The position numbers were made by a program, and so were the translations under genes. The notes below the pieces were generated by a model, which made no database searches, was not told the DNA's origin, and saw only the letters and a program-made list of their open reading frames with translations. From the NCBI GenBank assembly GCA_907164885.2, contig OU015500.1:56567159-56631158 (forward strand): a stretch of DNA of 64,000 nt, read 5' to 3'. Positions 36,601 through 50,099 of this stretch are shown here, one piece after another. This DNA is from Dolomedes plantarius. Its lineage: Eukaryota > Arthropoda > Arachnida > Araneae > Dolomedidae. Numbering within the stretch: position 1 is the first letter of the stretch; each line of letters begins with the position of its first letter.

Positions 36601-39254
36601 GAATGCATCAAATAATCGTGTAACTCATTTTTGCAGATTTAATGAATTCTTTAGCTGTTTAATGAACTACTCAGCCTTCTTTAGAATGAAAAAAATATGT
36701 GTGCTCATTATCAAAGGGGAATCTCACATGCCCACAAAATAAGGTATTTCGGTCTATAGGAGAAAGTAATGTCAACCGAGAAATTGTATACGCACAAACA
36801 AACTAAAATATAAAATCAGTTAGGATGTTAACTGCAGAATCAGCAAAGTTTAGTCTTTTATGTAGGAAATGTAAGGAGGTACTATATGAATGTACGTTAA
36901 TATCATTTACCTTCTAAATGTACCATATATATAGTAAATGATACGATACATTATTTATTATCTAACAGAATCTGCCTTCTGGATTGTCAGTTTTGCAAAA
37001 TAAACCCTCCAACATATGATTTCTTTCAAATGTATCGATTTATTTATCAAACATCCTTACAAAAAATCAGATACGTGTGAAAAATTAATAGTTATGACTT
37101 TATATCGAAAATTCCTTAATCATTCAACTTCTCAATTATCAGTGTGGTGTAACATTTAAAAAAACATATTTTACGTGTTTTTATGATAGTTAATTTACTT
37201 TCTCTTGGTTTTCTCTCAGAGAAATCAAAAATATCTGAAATAAAGTTTTAGAAATTCTTATAACGAATTATATTACACATTTTTATGATCGTAATTTTAC
37301 ATTCTCTTGATTTTCCCACCATGTAGTTGTAATATATCAGAAATATATTATTAGTAACACCACTTTCTTATGCATAATTTAGTCAGCCCACACATATTCG
37401 GATCGAAAGAACATACATGTTTCTTTTCGTATAAAATTTCAGTCTTATTACCATTTACTTATAATTATTTTTTCCAGTAAATGAGGATATGTGTATAATT
37501 TCCGTTTAAGTTTTTTGCTAGATCTTAGGACTAGAATTTCAGAAGCTATTTCAAAGTATTATGTGATATGTTGGGTAGAATAACCTATGATACAAGTTAA
37601 TTGTGTATTTTATTCTATCTCATAAACTCTAAGAATAAGACTGCGAGACAGTTTCTTTCATAATTTTTTAATTAATTTTTTTTTCCTGTTCGCAAATTTT
37701 GTTGATTATGTGAATTATTTTATCTGGAAATTTTGGATTCATGATTCCGGGATGAGATCTATTTTCTCTCTAATGCACAAAAAAAAAATATGATATGTAT
37801 TTTATACTATTTATAAGCTGCTTAAACCCGACAGTACAGTTTTAATGGACTTTATATAGTAAAAAGCTATTTTTTAAAGTCTAAAGTCTGTAGGTTGATT
37901 AATAAATTTAGAACAAAGTATGATATTTAAAAAAAAGTCAAATTACATTTCTATATTCAATTGTTTTTTGGAAATATGATTTTAAAGGTCTACCTTACAA
38001 AACACAGTTAAATAATAAAATTTAATGATATTTAAAAATTACTATAAAATTGGTGTAAACTTCATGAGGTGAGGCATTTTTATGCTTTTTAAAGTATTTA
38101 CTGAAGTTAAATTTCTCCATTAGTTATTTTTGCAAACTCTTTCCGCGGTGATTCGTACAAAATAACCGACTGTGTTTTCCTAAACATTGCATTTCTCCTG
38201 GGATGGGTAAAAATTTCTCCAAATCAGAAAAAAATACAGTTGTTCCTTTACTAATCTTACCTATTTTTCCTTTCTTGCGCTATATTGAAGTGAAATGTTT
38301 GTACCAAGATTTGCTGTACCAAGATTTGTTGTAGATTTGTTGTTTGTACCAAGATTTGTTTTAGATAATGAGGGGTATTTCGAAATTGGAATTTATAATA
38401 TTAGGTAAGTGGTGGGATTTTATTTTAATACAACGCATATGTTAAGTGTTCATGTAATTACGCAAAATTACTTGGAAAAAAACCTTTAAAGATTAAAAAC
38501 AAGACTTCTTTAATGATTATTTATTTTTGTAAATTCATATTAACATTTAATTTTAATACTAAGGGTATGAAAAAAAAACTAGTTATTTACTTTAAGTATA
38601 ACCTAAGGGAAAAATAATCATAAAAGCACGTAAACTTATGCCATTTAAAATATAACATTGAACTCATAATCATTGACATAGCTGATTTTATGTTACATTA
38701 TCTTTTACAATTTTAATGTATGTTATTTCCAACTATAGGTTATAACGAATAATTTCACTGAATCCATTTCTAGATCGGTAGTTCTAGTCACGACAGATAA
38801 TAGTAAAATTTAAATGTAATATTTAAAAGACCATATTATTCTTAAGAATAGTTTCCATGTAAGTATTTAAGTTTGCAAAACAAATAACTCGGTTTCATGA
38901 TTACTTTTATCTAAACGTAATTTATCCGGCCGAATCTTTTATCTCGACATAAAATATTTATTAAACGAAACATCCATTGAAGGTAATATAATGCGGATAT
39001 GAATATCTGCTTCTTTTATTTTCCATTACATATCAAGGGGCAGAAACTTTCATCCAAACTAAGTTTTCATTCACACCATAATTTATCTTGCTTCGTTGCG
39101 TGTCACTGATGTTCCTTTATTTCTCAGAGAATGAGAGCTTTACTATCACGAAAATACAGCTTTACTTGAAGAATGTTTCCAAAACTCTTTGTTTGTCAGA
39201 CATGTAATTATAAGCACTATGTATTGCAAACGTATCATTATGCTTTGTAAAAAG
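36601..39254. other. AT-rich non-coding stretch, one minisatellite
   Basis: Degenerate tandem copies of GTACCAAGATTTGTTGT lie at about 38299-38360. A 20-bp duplication GGTATGATATTCATCTTC lies just upstream at 36479-36522. Nothing else recognised. Confidence 0.45.
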
Positions 39255-39775
39255 ATATGCCCCTTCCAAACAGACCATGTGTTGAGAAAGGAGCATGTCA
39301 CAATCTATACAATAACACGTATTTTCATAATAATAAATATATGCTGTAGATTTTACTGTTTTTTTTTGGAGAGGGGTCAAGATTTCATGGTTCCTTTTTT
39401 GCTTGTAGAAATTAACGCCTGTCATACATATAAGTTGACTAAAATTAACATTTATTAGCATTACATTTATTAAACATTTTTTTTAGGAAATAATTTTTAA
39501 AAATGCTACAGAAATTTCTTATAATGCCAAAATCTATGTAACAACACATATTTTCATAGTAATAAATATATGCTGTTAAATACACATTTTTTGGTCAATA
39601 TATCATGGATCCTATTTTGCTTAAAAAATAATAGACCTTTTTACATATAATCTGCATAAATTAGCATTTATTATATCCCGCTTCCTAACAGACCATGTGT
39701 CGATAAAGGGGCATGACATAATCTATACAATAACACATATTTTCATAACAAAAAATATATGCTTTAGATTATACT
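39255..39775 (+). repeat. Three degenerate tandem units (~190-230 bp)
   Basis: The phrase ACATATTTTCATA...AATATATGCT recurs at about 39311, 39540 and 39729. The longer block AACAGACCATGTGT occurs in the first and third units (39269, 39689). The middle unit is truncated at its left. Overlapping open frames on both strands (39162-39461) are by-products. Confidence 0.8.
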
Positions 39776-40530
39776 CTTTATCAAAAATATTATTATGATA
39801 AGGAGTATAATCTAAGGTTATGATTTATCAAAAATATTATTTAACATATTTGTAATTTGAAAGATGATTTTACATGTTTACTTTCTTATCAAAATATGAC
39901 CATTTGATTTTTTTAAAATTTCCATTCGGAAATTTTACTTTTTCTCAAACCATGCTCTCTCCTGGGAAGAGAGTTTAAATCTGGGGTAAAAAATTAAGAG
40001 TAAATAAAAAACTCCTTAGCAATCTGTCTACAATAAAGTAACATATTTTTCAAAAAGTAAGAAATTTGTACTACCATTATAAGAGGAGGGATTACTTATC
40101 GACAAAGCAAACTGAAACCTGAAAAAGATTATTCAGATCAAGAGGCAGATCAGATAGAGAATGCAAGGCTGGATTATATTGGTCAAGTTGAAGTTATGTT
40201 GATAAATTTAGATTTAAAGGTAGTAAATTCACTGTTAAGAATAATACCCTTTCGATAAAAAATGTAGTAAATGTACTTAAAAAATATCATTCGAGTCTTA
40301 ATAAACTGTTCTGCATTTAGTTCATGATATGTCACTCCTTACCCCTTGAGTTTTTCAATATAGAGAACAGTTACATATTATTTTCCAAAATTTATCTATT
40401 TATTATGGAATTAATCAAGCATATTTTTTAAAGGACGAATTTACAGGAATATTAAAACCTAAAAACAAAACCTATAGTTTTGATTAAATAAATAAAAAAT
40501 TAAATCTATCTATCTGCCAATCTCTCTCTC

Positions 40531-40620
<90 letters not shown>

Positions 40621-42563
40621 TGTATATATGTATATATGTATGTGTAACATAATTCCTTGTTTTTCTGAAATAAATTACCTGGGAAATAATTCTATATTTT
40701 GTCCGTATAATCAAGTAAGCGGAAGAAAGTGAGATACAATATTGATTAAGTCTAGCATGACGAATTTCTCGCCATTCAGCGCTTCACTGAGATAAGTGTT
40801 ATCCAGGCCCAAGAACATAATCTAATTATTGTATTTCCTTAGGTGTTAGTCCATGATTGCTCAGATGTGCGATACGGTTGTTTCAGACAGATGTTATCCT
40901 TAATAACGTCGATTCTCTGACTGCTAATAAGTATCCTTGTAATTCTGTAATAATGTAGCATGCAATTTTTATCAAGGTACATTTTCTAGCTTTCTATCTG
41001 AGGAAAAGAAATGAGAATGGGATAAAAGAGCTTGTAAGCATGATAATTTTATGTGTTATTAATAAAAAATTTACCATGTGTTATTAATAAAACATTTACC
41101 ATGTGTTATTAATAAAACATTTCACTCCTCTGTATATTATATATGAATGGATATCTAAAATGATCTAATTTTGACTGTTGTAATTGTTTTAAAAATACAT
41201 ATTTCCACAAATTTTAAAAATTCGCCCTAAAATATTCAGTAAAGGAATACTTTATCTTACCATTTTATATTGAAAATGCAATAAAGTAGAAAAATAAATG
41301 TTATCACTTAAATAAAATAATAATTAAAATTCGCTTGAAATACGTCTTCATTAAGTAATTTTTTCGTGTCATTTCTATTACATTGAATTTTTCAATTATT
41401 CTGTTACAAGTTGCAACATGATAATTCAAGCCTCGAAATTTTTGCTTCGTTTTACAATTATTAATGTTATGTAATGAAAATGAAATTCGAAATTCTATCA
41501 CTATGCAAAGCTTAATAAAAGACTGACCTGTATGAAATTATATTTTAAATATGTATTAAAAAGCTACATCATAGCGAGTGAGTATCATTTTTAGGATACT
41601 AAGCCAACATAAACTTTGCATTTAATTACTCATCATTACATTAAAGTAAGTTACTTTTATTGAAATAATGATATGGTATTTGAAAAGTTATATATAAGCA
41701 ATCATTTCTTCCTCTTTATTTCAAGCTGTCCAAGTCATAAACATCATACTTTTAGACTCTCTAAGTACCTTGCAATAGTAACTCGATTTCTTTTTAGGAT
41801 ATCTGTCCTGGCAGTCTACTACGGCAATATGGAAGCCATGAGGCATTGATACCTCAGCAAAAATGTTCCATCGTAAAAAAAATATATCTGCTTTGTTTCT
41901 CCTTCAGGGCAATTCAACAGAGGTGCTTATTCTTAAAGTTTTTATAATTGCTTTTAAGCATCATTATTATCGTTGGCATGCTCCTCCAGAAAAGACCAGG
42001 GTCTTTCTTAAAATACTATTCCATTCTGTCCTCAGTTCTGCAAGGATTTTCCAATTGCTTTTACTGAGTACTTTAAAATCTCAGAATCACAATTTCTAAG
42101 TCTTGGTGTTCCCTTAGATCTAGTATAATATGGCTTGTGAGAAGAATGTTTAAGATTTATTGTATAGGGATTGGTTTGGAAAATGTGTCAGGCAAATTTC
42201 ATGGGCTGGATATTAAAATATTTTACAACGTCGATATCTTTTCATAATTTGTATATCTCATTAGTATGCATTTCCGACCAGAATCCAAACATAGTCAAAA
42301 GCAAGTCTTATAATTGTCTCGTGAAGAAGTAATTTCGTTTTTTTTAAGTGTTTTGTTTGGGGAAGGGGGGGATAATACAGAGGATTTTTCCTCAGATATA
42401 CCCGTAGAACAGAGGAAATTGTTAACTACTTCCTGTCTAAAAACACCTTACAGTTTTCTTTAAAATAAATAAGATTAAAATAAACTTTTAGACCATTAAG
42501 AGAGAGCCTAACAGAAAGAACAGGATTCTAAATTTATGCATGTATATTATATTTGGAATTTAT

Positions 42564-42612
<49 letters not shown>

Positions 42613-43347
42613 CGTAATATACAAAATATAGTATTTCATTCTTAATATACTATAATGCAATTTTTATTTCTCTTAAATATAGACAAACAAGAAAATAATG
42701 TGCAAATATTTTTTGTCCCGTATTAAATACATGTTAATATAATTTTAAAACTTTTCATTTAGCCAATTTTTGCATTTCTTGTTTCTTATAGAAACGCATT
42801 AAAAGAAATCAAGATATATTACTGAAAGGTAATAAAGTCAGTATTTCCATTAGTGCAGCAGCGTAAACATATGTGAATCAGTAAATACGGCTACATAAAA
42901 GCATAATACAAGAGAAAGTTGCTTTCTCAGCATTAACGTTACCGAAAAGGATGAGAATAACATCGGTTTCATGTTACGTTATGTCACTATTTCTAATATA
43001 ATTTTATGTCCCGAAGTACATGACTTGGGAAACGAAATTTATATTGTATAAAAGCCATTAAATCTGAGCATACAATACAGGAACATTTGTTTTTGCATTT
43101 ATAAATTTTTTTATCGAACTCAAAAGGAAGTATGTGGAGTTTATTTCAATACACTGCTCTTTTTTGTGCATGTGAATATTCAGGAAAATTTATGTATTAG
43201 ATTATAAGTACTATTCCTGCTGTCCTATAAGTTACACTGTATTTTAACCTATATTAACTCAATTAATCTTATATACCATGCACCCTGTTTTCTCAATATA
43301 TTTAGCTATCCTCATTTTTGGTGGAATACAAATATTTTCCAATATAT
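39776..43347. other. AT-rich stretch with microsatellites, no gene recognised
   Basis: (TA)n arrays lie at 40535-40617 (preceded by CT repeats) and 42569-42610. A 25-bp unit starting ATGTGTTATTAATAAAA is repeated three times at 41051-41124. The segment 41790-42110 is less AT-rich and has a 78-codon plus frame without a known motif. Confidence 0.5.
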
Positions 43348-43781
43348 TGTTACGAATTTTACGAGTCTATGGTAGTCTCGTCAAATATGAGAGTTATCGC
43401 CAAATTGACGATAGATCTGATGACTTATTTTGGTCGAAAAAATTTTTGCGATATGACGCCAAATATTCGCCAACCCTCTGGACCTTTCTGAAATCTTCCA
43501 GTGAAATCTATGGTTGACCGATAAAGGGCGCTTTGGAAGTCTATAAATATACCTGACATTGGCATTGGAACTCAGTGTTCTTTTCTGCTGAGAATTGAAT
43601 GTATTGAAAGTGTCTCAGTCATATATTGTATTGAAAACTCTGTTATCCTGACTTGTGCTTTTAGCTGTTAAGAAGACTGTTGTTACGCGTTTTTCTGTTT
43701 GAATTTGTGTATGCGCCTGAAGAATTTAGAAAATAATAAATATTATAATGTGTGCACTTCCTGAAGAGATTTTATTCAACA
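43348..43781 (+). mobile_element. Solo LTR
   Basis: 434 bp from TGTTACGAATTTTACG to TTTATTCAACA (TG...CA ends), flanked by the 4-bp duplication ATAT (43344-43347, 43782-43785). It contains a TATA-box-like CTATAAATATACC near 43531 and AATAAATATTATAATG near 43736, the expected U3-R order for a plus-strand LTR. The adjoining bases do not match a primer-binding site and no internal region follows, so it is a solo LTR. A 4-bp duplication fits Ty3/Gypsy-type elements. Confidence 0.8.
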
Positions 43782-43898
43782 ATATCGAACCCAGGAAAAA
43801 AAAAAGGAACAACATGTTTCCACGCTAAGCATACTCAAATAATCAATATTAACATGTTTATTCGAAAAAATTCAAATTTAATGTGTTGACATTGAATG

Positions 43899-43947
<49 letters not shown>
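43899..43947. repeat. Compound (TA)n(TG)n microsatellite
   Basis: TA repeat 43899-43919 continues into TG repeat 43920-43947. Confidence 0.95.
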
Positions 43948-43949
<2 letters not shown>

Positions 43950-43951
<2 letters not shown>

Positions 43952-44440
43952 AATGAATTAACGATGTAAGCCATGGATTGGCGAACTCGTAGCGTTTCGG
44001 ACAGTCCGGGCAGTAGTCGTGACGAAGCGTGAGACAAGACACGGAGACGAGCCTGAGTGACCAAGGCATTCATTCGATCATAACACAGTCTTTATTTCAG
44101 AAGCATTTTCGTGACTGGCTGTACAATTATTTCAGAACTTCACATTTGGACATATTTTAACAGGGTACCCAATTAAGAACAGTCCGGAGGTTGCCGGAAC
44201 AGCACGCAGGAAACAAAAGTATTCGCAGCGCAAAAGCTGCGACTTCATAGGATGATAGGCAGACACAGAAAGACCGCGAAAGCCCTAGATTCACATACGG
44301 CGAATGGGTGCATTGAACTCCTAATTGGTCAATTTACGACACCTGGTCTAGTCCGTCATATTGGATGATGGTATCGCCTGGCTTCTAGAACAAGTCTACT
44401 TATATAAGCTTTATATAAAGCTATCCGCACGTGGCTTAGG
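43950..44440 (-). other. LTR-like or 3'-UTR-like block
   Basis: A GC-balanced segment. On the minus strand it contains a CTTATATAAG TATA-like motif (~44400), GACCAATTAGG (CCAAT type, ~44320), and AATAAAGACTGTGTTATG (polyadenylation-type, complement of 44080-44097). That order resembles an LTR, but matching TG/CA ends and target duplications were not found. It could be a decayed solo LTR or another repeat. Confidence 0.3.
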
Positions 44441-44559
44441 GGAAAAATTAATAGGTGACTTTGGGTTAATCCCAGATCGAATTCAAGACGATAATAAAAA
44501 ATAATTTTGAATAGGCGTTTCCTTTAATGGTTATGAATGTTATCGTTTCATATATATAT

Positions 44560-45720
44560 ATATATATATATTAAAAAACTATTAAGTTTTTAATTTGGTA
44601 CTCTATGACATTCAAAACTACATACCCCTTTTTAAACTCTTAAACTGTTTAATTTCCCTTGGGCATTCGTTTTAAATCCCAAACTAGACTTCCAAATTTT
44701 AGTAATTTCTTCCCATTAAAACCTATTAAAACCCATAATAATAGTCTTTTTCAGCCTTAGGCGGTTTTATTCAAGATGGCTGCTATTTTAACGAAATCCT
44801 GACTTGCATGGCGTGGCTACCTGATTAACTCTGTTCAGATATAAACATTAACTTTTAACCAATCAACTATTAATCCACACCCTACTGTCACGTGATGGGG
44901 TGAAGGTGATAAATGATTCTGCAGCCCGAGAAACGAGGAACTTCTGTACTTGCCATAATCATCCCGGCGGAGAGGCCGGCGAATTAAATAAATATGCTAT
45001 TGTTTAATCTGTTGTGTTTTCTGTGTCCGAGGTGGTTAGATTGCGGGAATGGATTTGTAAAACAACGGTGATGCACGGCCGGGCGACAAGTCATCTATTT
45101 TACTCTCAGGTTGATGAGGCGAGAAAATTCAACCAAAGCTATCACTCAGCAATCATTCTTCGGCCCGCGTCTGTCGCATCACAAAAGTCGGGCCTGTGGA
45201 CATCCCCTCGGACACCGGAAGAAAATTGAGCCGCCTTCAGTCGCTTTCAACAGAAAAAATTAAAAAAAATGCTTCGACCTTTCCATGTGAGATAGAGGGA
45301 TAACCATCAACTTGAATGGATTAATTTACTCGAAAAACTGTTGTGCAGTGCGTGGCCAGTAAAACTCCCGTGGATTCCCAAGGAGTCAGCTCCGGTGAAC
45401 TTCGATTGAAAACATCAGCGGGATTTATCTCCATTTCAGTGCCATGTGTGGATTTCCGAAGTTTCGTGACTGCGTTGATCTGTTTGTGAAAAATGTAAAG
45501 TGTTTTCAACTGCTCCGGAGTGTGGATTTACATCGATTTGCCTGCTGTTCGCGATTCTCAACGACGAGTTGTCGATCACTAGTGAGTCGTCGAATCATCG
45601 CGGACATCGTGATTATTCGAAATATGTGCTGTTCAGGAATGAGCAGAGAAACCTTGAGAGTTTCTTTTTCTCGGTGATGTGAAACATCGATTTCATCTGG
45701 AATGTAAGCATAATGAGCTC
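44560..45720 (+). promoter_or_regulatory. GC-richer leader/promoter-like block
   Basis: Stands out from the surrounding AT-rich DNA by CpG content. Contains CAAGATGGCTGC (44773), CACGTGA (E-box type, 44888), and AATAAATATGC followed by a T/G-rich stretch (44986). The GC-rich run 45050-45700 ends at a donor-like GAATGTAAGCAT (45700). Two readings remain possible: 5' LTR plus leader of a retrotransposon whose integrase fragment lies at 47.9 kb, or promoter plus untranslated first exon of a host gene. Open frames here carry no known domain. Confidence 0.25.
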
Positions 45721-45811
45721 AGCGAAATAACGTAATTAAGTCGACTAGTTCATGGATGAAAACGTGATTTTATTATCAGACACGACCAATATGTACGATT
45801 ATGCTTTAGAA

Positions 45812-46610
45812 CAGAGCTCGGCAACTACGACACAACAACTTTTTTTTCGATAATTCCGCGGCACACCACAAGAAAAAGCTTGCAAATATATAAATTACAA
45901 TAAATACGTATATGTTTTTATTAGATAAAAAACACGACAAAATAGCTCTATGTATCAAGATAATTATAATCATTTAAGTTTTATATAAATCATTTTGAAC
46001 TGTACACCAACACAATAACAAAAATATAAAATTATAGTTTACTAGTAAAAAAAAATTCTCTTTAAATTTTTATATCAAAATTTGTTTTTGGTCTTTACTT
46101 AAGCCTAATAAATGAAAGTAAATTTAAACCTAACTCATTTTTAATGAGATATTTGAGTTTCTTTTGATAAATGTGCGTTTTATATTTGCACGTTTTATAT
46201 TTATCTATAATAGAAAGAGCTACAGCTCATGGTTAAGGCCCTTCAAATATGATCGTTTGTCATTTTCAATTAGAACAAGTGTCGAAAAACTTTGTTCGCA
46301 TAACTCTGTCGTAGAAAATGGGAGCAAAATTGCAATGGCCTTGTAAGAAATTTGTGGATATTCTTTCTGAAATCCAGAAATATGACGCTTGAGCATACAT
46401 TCAATGTATGGTTAACAACATGTTTTTGTTTTGTGTATAATTTCGACCCAAAAAACTTACATATTATCAAAAAGTTAGAGGAATATTTTACTTAGAAAAA
46501 TTTCTATTTAATGCGGTGGTTAATTTTTTTATTATTATAATCGATAAAATCACCGCAAGATCACCTCGCGGCACACTAGTGTGCCATGGCACAGCGGTTG
46601 CGGAGCACTG
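45812..46610. mobile_element. hAT MITE with 8-bp target duplication
   Basis: 799 bp. Left end CAGAGCTCGGCAACTACG; right end is the complement of CAGTGCTCCGCAACCGCT. Flanking 8-mers are CTTTAGAA (45804-45811) and CTTTTGAA (46611-46618), 7 of 8 identical. A CACACTAGTGTG palindrome sits just inside the right end and GCGGCACACC inside the left. These are hAT characters. The internal short open frames are not recognisable transposase. Confidence 0.88.
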
Positions 46611-46618
46611 CTTTTGAA

Positions 46619-47946
46619 GACAAAAATGTTCTGTGTGTATTTAACGAACAACTTCCCGATATCCGTGACTGAAGAAATATAACTAAAATTCCTCAAGATG
46701 TTTTTCATCAATTTTTTGCATAATGTTGTTAAAGGATTTTGACCATCACAACGGTAGTTGATAATGTAAAAGTACTGAAGATTTAGATTTATTATTGGTT
46801 TAAAATATAGGTAAATGATAATGACCATTTAAAGTGTGAATTAATCGCAAAGGGGTAAGTTGTTATTTACAGATTGTATTTTAAAGTGCAGTGTTTTTTA
46901 TATTACAAGATATTGGCAAAAAGTTATAAAGTGTTTCATTTCGATTTACATTTTGAAAGGATTTTAAGAGTATATTTTTCATATTATAAGAGATTTGAAT
47001 TTAAAAGAAATTTTTGAGACTTATATTTGATATATTTATTATAAGTGTATTTTAAGTGTAATGTTATAATATTTCCATGTTCTTTTCTAATAATGAATAT
47101 TTTAGTGTTTTAATATAGTTAATGATCCTTGGTTACGTTAAATTTAAATATTAATTAAGTGAAGTAATATTATGAGTCTGGTGTTGCACCCAATTCTGAA
47201 TCGCCACGGAGAAAAATAAAAATAAAAATAAAAAATAACGCAAATCATTTCCGCTTTCGAGCGCCGTTGTGACATTTTGAAGGTCGCCTTTGCGGTTTTC
47301 AAGTTAAGCTTTCTAAATCTAAACATCTGATGCAAGCCTTGTGGTTTTGATTTTGGAAAATATTTGCATGGATAACTTTGCAATTATTTCAGACATCAAG
47401 AAAATTTTAGAATTTAGATATTTTGATTATTATTGACATATTACATTTGAATTTGGACCTCATGAGTAAATTTTATGAATTTAAGTAAAAGAGATTTCCG
47501 GAGGTTAAAGTCGAAATACAAGGCGTAATTGCATTTTTAATATAAACGGAACGTCCTTTTAACGTGACTCAGGGTGCCAAAATCCACAGTTGGAGAATTA
47601 AAAACTATTGTATGTTATAATTGTTTCATCTTTCCCTTAAAATTCTCGAAATAGAGATAATGAGAGATATGTTTGGGAAAATATTAAAGGGACATGATGA
47701 TTATGCGAAAAATATAGCGAGGATTCATACCAAAATGATATGTAAGAAAAAAAATAATAATTTAGGGTTACTAAATTGAAATTTACATTTCCTGGCTTCG
47801 TCTAAAACAAGGATAAATATTGATAAAAGAAATTTCATTATTTGTGTTGATTTTGATTTTATATTTTCAAAACCCAAGGTATTTTATTATTGAATGTTTA
47901 ATAATTTCATATCTTGTGTATTTTTGATTCTATTGAATAAGGTAAT
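46619..47946. other. AT-rich spacer, nothing recognised
   Basis: No domain-bearing frame. A plus-strand stretch near 47660-47760 is weakly open but unplaced. Confidence 0.4.
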
Positions 47947-47985
47947 ATAAAATTTGTGATATATTTATAATTTGGTAGTGTAATA

Positions 47986-48315
47986 ATGAGGCGAATTTCT
48001 ACATTAACGAGAAAATTAGCTAAAGACAGAACCATCAAGTATCACAGTAAAAATAAGGTAAGATATGATGCGCGTTTTGTAGAATCGAAATTTAATGTTG
48101 GAAATTTAGTACTATTTAAAGAATTCCAATACCCCAATACGAGGAAGTTAAGTGCACCCTATTCTGGAACTTACACTATTTTAAGACACATGTCAAAAGT
48201 TAACTATGGAATTGATAGGCCAAATTTTCACACCAAAGAAAATTCTGTGGTTGTCCATGCTTGCAAAATACGATGTTATAATGCCCCAGATAAATTAAAA
48301 TTATACCACGAATAA
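47986..48315 (+). pseudogene. Ty3/Gypsy-type integrase C-terminal fragment
   Basis: A 109-codon open frame matching the end of a Gypsy-type Pol polyprotein. A basic helix (SKNKVRYDARF) leads into the GPY/F-like module: FNVGNLVLFKEFQ, then LSAPYSGTYTILRHMSKVNY and a final VVVHACKIRCYN. In intact elements this follows the integrase catalytic core (HHCC zinc finger and DDE). Here the upstream kilobase has no core, reverse transcriptase or protease, so only the tail survives. The frame itself is not interrupted, which is unusual beside the other relics. No LTR pair was found around it. Confidence 0.75.
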
Positions 48316-49998
48316 TGACAAAAAATAGATCCATTTTTCTTTTTGTTTGATGCTTAACATCTAAGTTTTTTTATTATTGATATAAGTAATTAGGTGTTGT
48401 CCTACTAAAAATAAAAATATTGAAAAAAACTGTCTTACTTAAACTTCCTTCTTAAGAATACTATTATATGGGAATTTTTTTTGGATCTGAAATTAAACAC
48501 TGACTGTGACATTTCTACTTCTTTTATCTTTCAGTAAATTTCCTCTTCCTTGAAAAATCCTTGCTATCACCCACTCTACAAGCGCGTTGGAAGTCTTCTC
48601 ATCTGTTTAGGATCTTTATAATTTTTTTATTGTTTGTTTCACTTCATTTATTTAGTCACTTAAGGTGCTGAAAAATAATTACTTGAGTAATGACTAAAAC
48701 AGGCCTTGGGATGGCCACTCCTTTGTCTCCACAATTCTAAATTACACTTCCACATGTATTACATTTGCACATTTTATTTTCTCCATCTCTGCACTATACA
48801 AGATGTTGTTTTTTGGCTGTCATACCCTGTTGGAAGATTTACGGTTGGTCCACAATACGGCCATTCTTTCCTCCTTATTAGTCACTGAACAACGGGGAGA
48901 AAGAAAACCACTTTTACATAAACATAAACACAACCCCTCACTACTTAGACGGAGGACTAGGTAAGAGTTTGAAAACTAGGAGTTTGGGTGACACATACAA
49001 ACAGGTACCTAAAACAAAGAGCATGAAGCTCCATTCATCCATCCACATTGAATAGGAATAAGTGCACACAAATGAAGAGTAAATAAATAAGTTAAAAATA
49101 AAGTGAAACCATATTGATAAAAAGCAAATACAGTTAGAATAAAAATGAATAGAATAAATAACGAATATTGAAAGAGATTTTTGTTTTGATTAAGTAAATA
49201 GTGTTGAAATAATGAAGTTAGTAAATATCGGAATGAGAGTAATAAGAAAAATAAAGATAGGAAACTAAAAATAAGAGATAAGATTTGATATACTGAAAAC
49301 TTGTTAGAGAATTGAGTATTTGATTAATATAATATACGTTCTGTAATTTTATATACAATTTATATATTAGAAATGTGATTTTTATTGAAAGTGTGAATTT
49401 TTATTATAAACTGTGATTTTTATTATGTAACTAAAGAACTATTTTTCTTTATAATAAACAAGTCAAGACAATGTGATTGTTTTTTTGTGTATAATCTACG
49501 TTTGTGAAACAAATAGCACAGCACTACAAAGACTGTGATTAGAATGGTATTTTCCTCAGATATGAAAGGCTAAACTTGTCAAGGACAATGACAAGACAAG
49601 AATGCGAACGAAAAACAATATAAATATAAGCAATAGTTTTTTTTGACTCACTCCAATGTGTTGATTGATGAGGAGGAAAATACAACAATTTCAAATATTT
49701 ATTGTTAAATTCTACTTCAATTACTTAATTTTTTGTTTCTTTTTGATATTTTTATTGTTATGTTCTCTTATTTGTATTATTCAACTCGAGATGATGGTCG
49801 ATATTGTATTCAATGTATGTTTCCAGTGAAATATTTTTTTGGTAATTTATAATTTTTTTATACTTAATTGATTTTTTTTCTGAGATTTTGTTGTGTGCGG
49901 AGACGTCTCTATTCAGCATTGTTTCAGAACCCTGCTCATGTAGAGTTTTCAATGTTATTATTATGTGTATTTTTTTATGTGAATTTTACATATTTTTC
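48316..49998. other. AT-rich spacer up to the assembly gap
   Basis: A slightly less AT-rich part (48540-48960) might be decayed retroelement sequence, given a purine run GGGGAGAAAGAAAA at about 48895 of polypurine-tract type. No LTR start follows it. Confidence 0.35.
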
Positions 49999-50098
49999 NN
50001 NNNNNNNNNNNNNNNNNNNNNNNNNNNNNNNNNNNNNNNNNNNNNNNNNNNNNNNNNNNNNNNNNNNNNNNNNNNNNNNNNNNNNNNNNNNNNNNNNN
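49999..50098. other. Assembly gap (100 N)
   Basis: Exactly 100 unknown bases, the usual placeholder for a join of unknown length. Sequence continuity across it cannot be assumed. Confidence 1.
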
Positions 50099-50099
50099 T

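Noticed and set aside
40484..40714. 76-codon minus frame
   Set aside because: Mostly translated TA and TG repeats.
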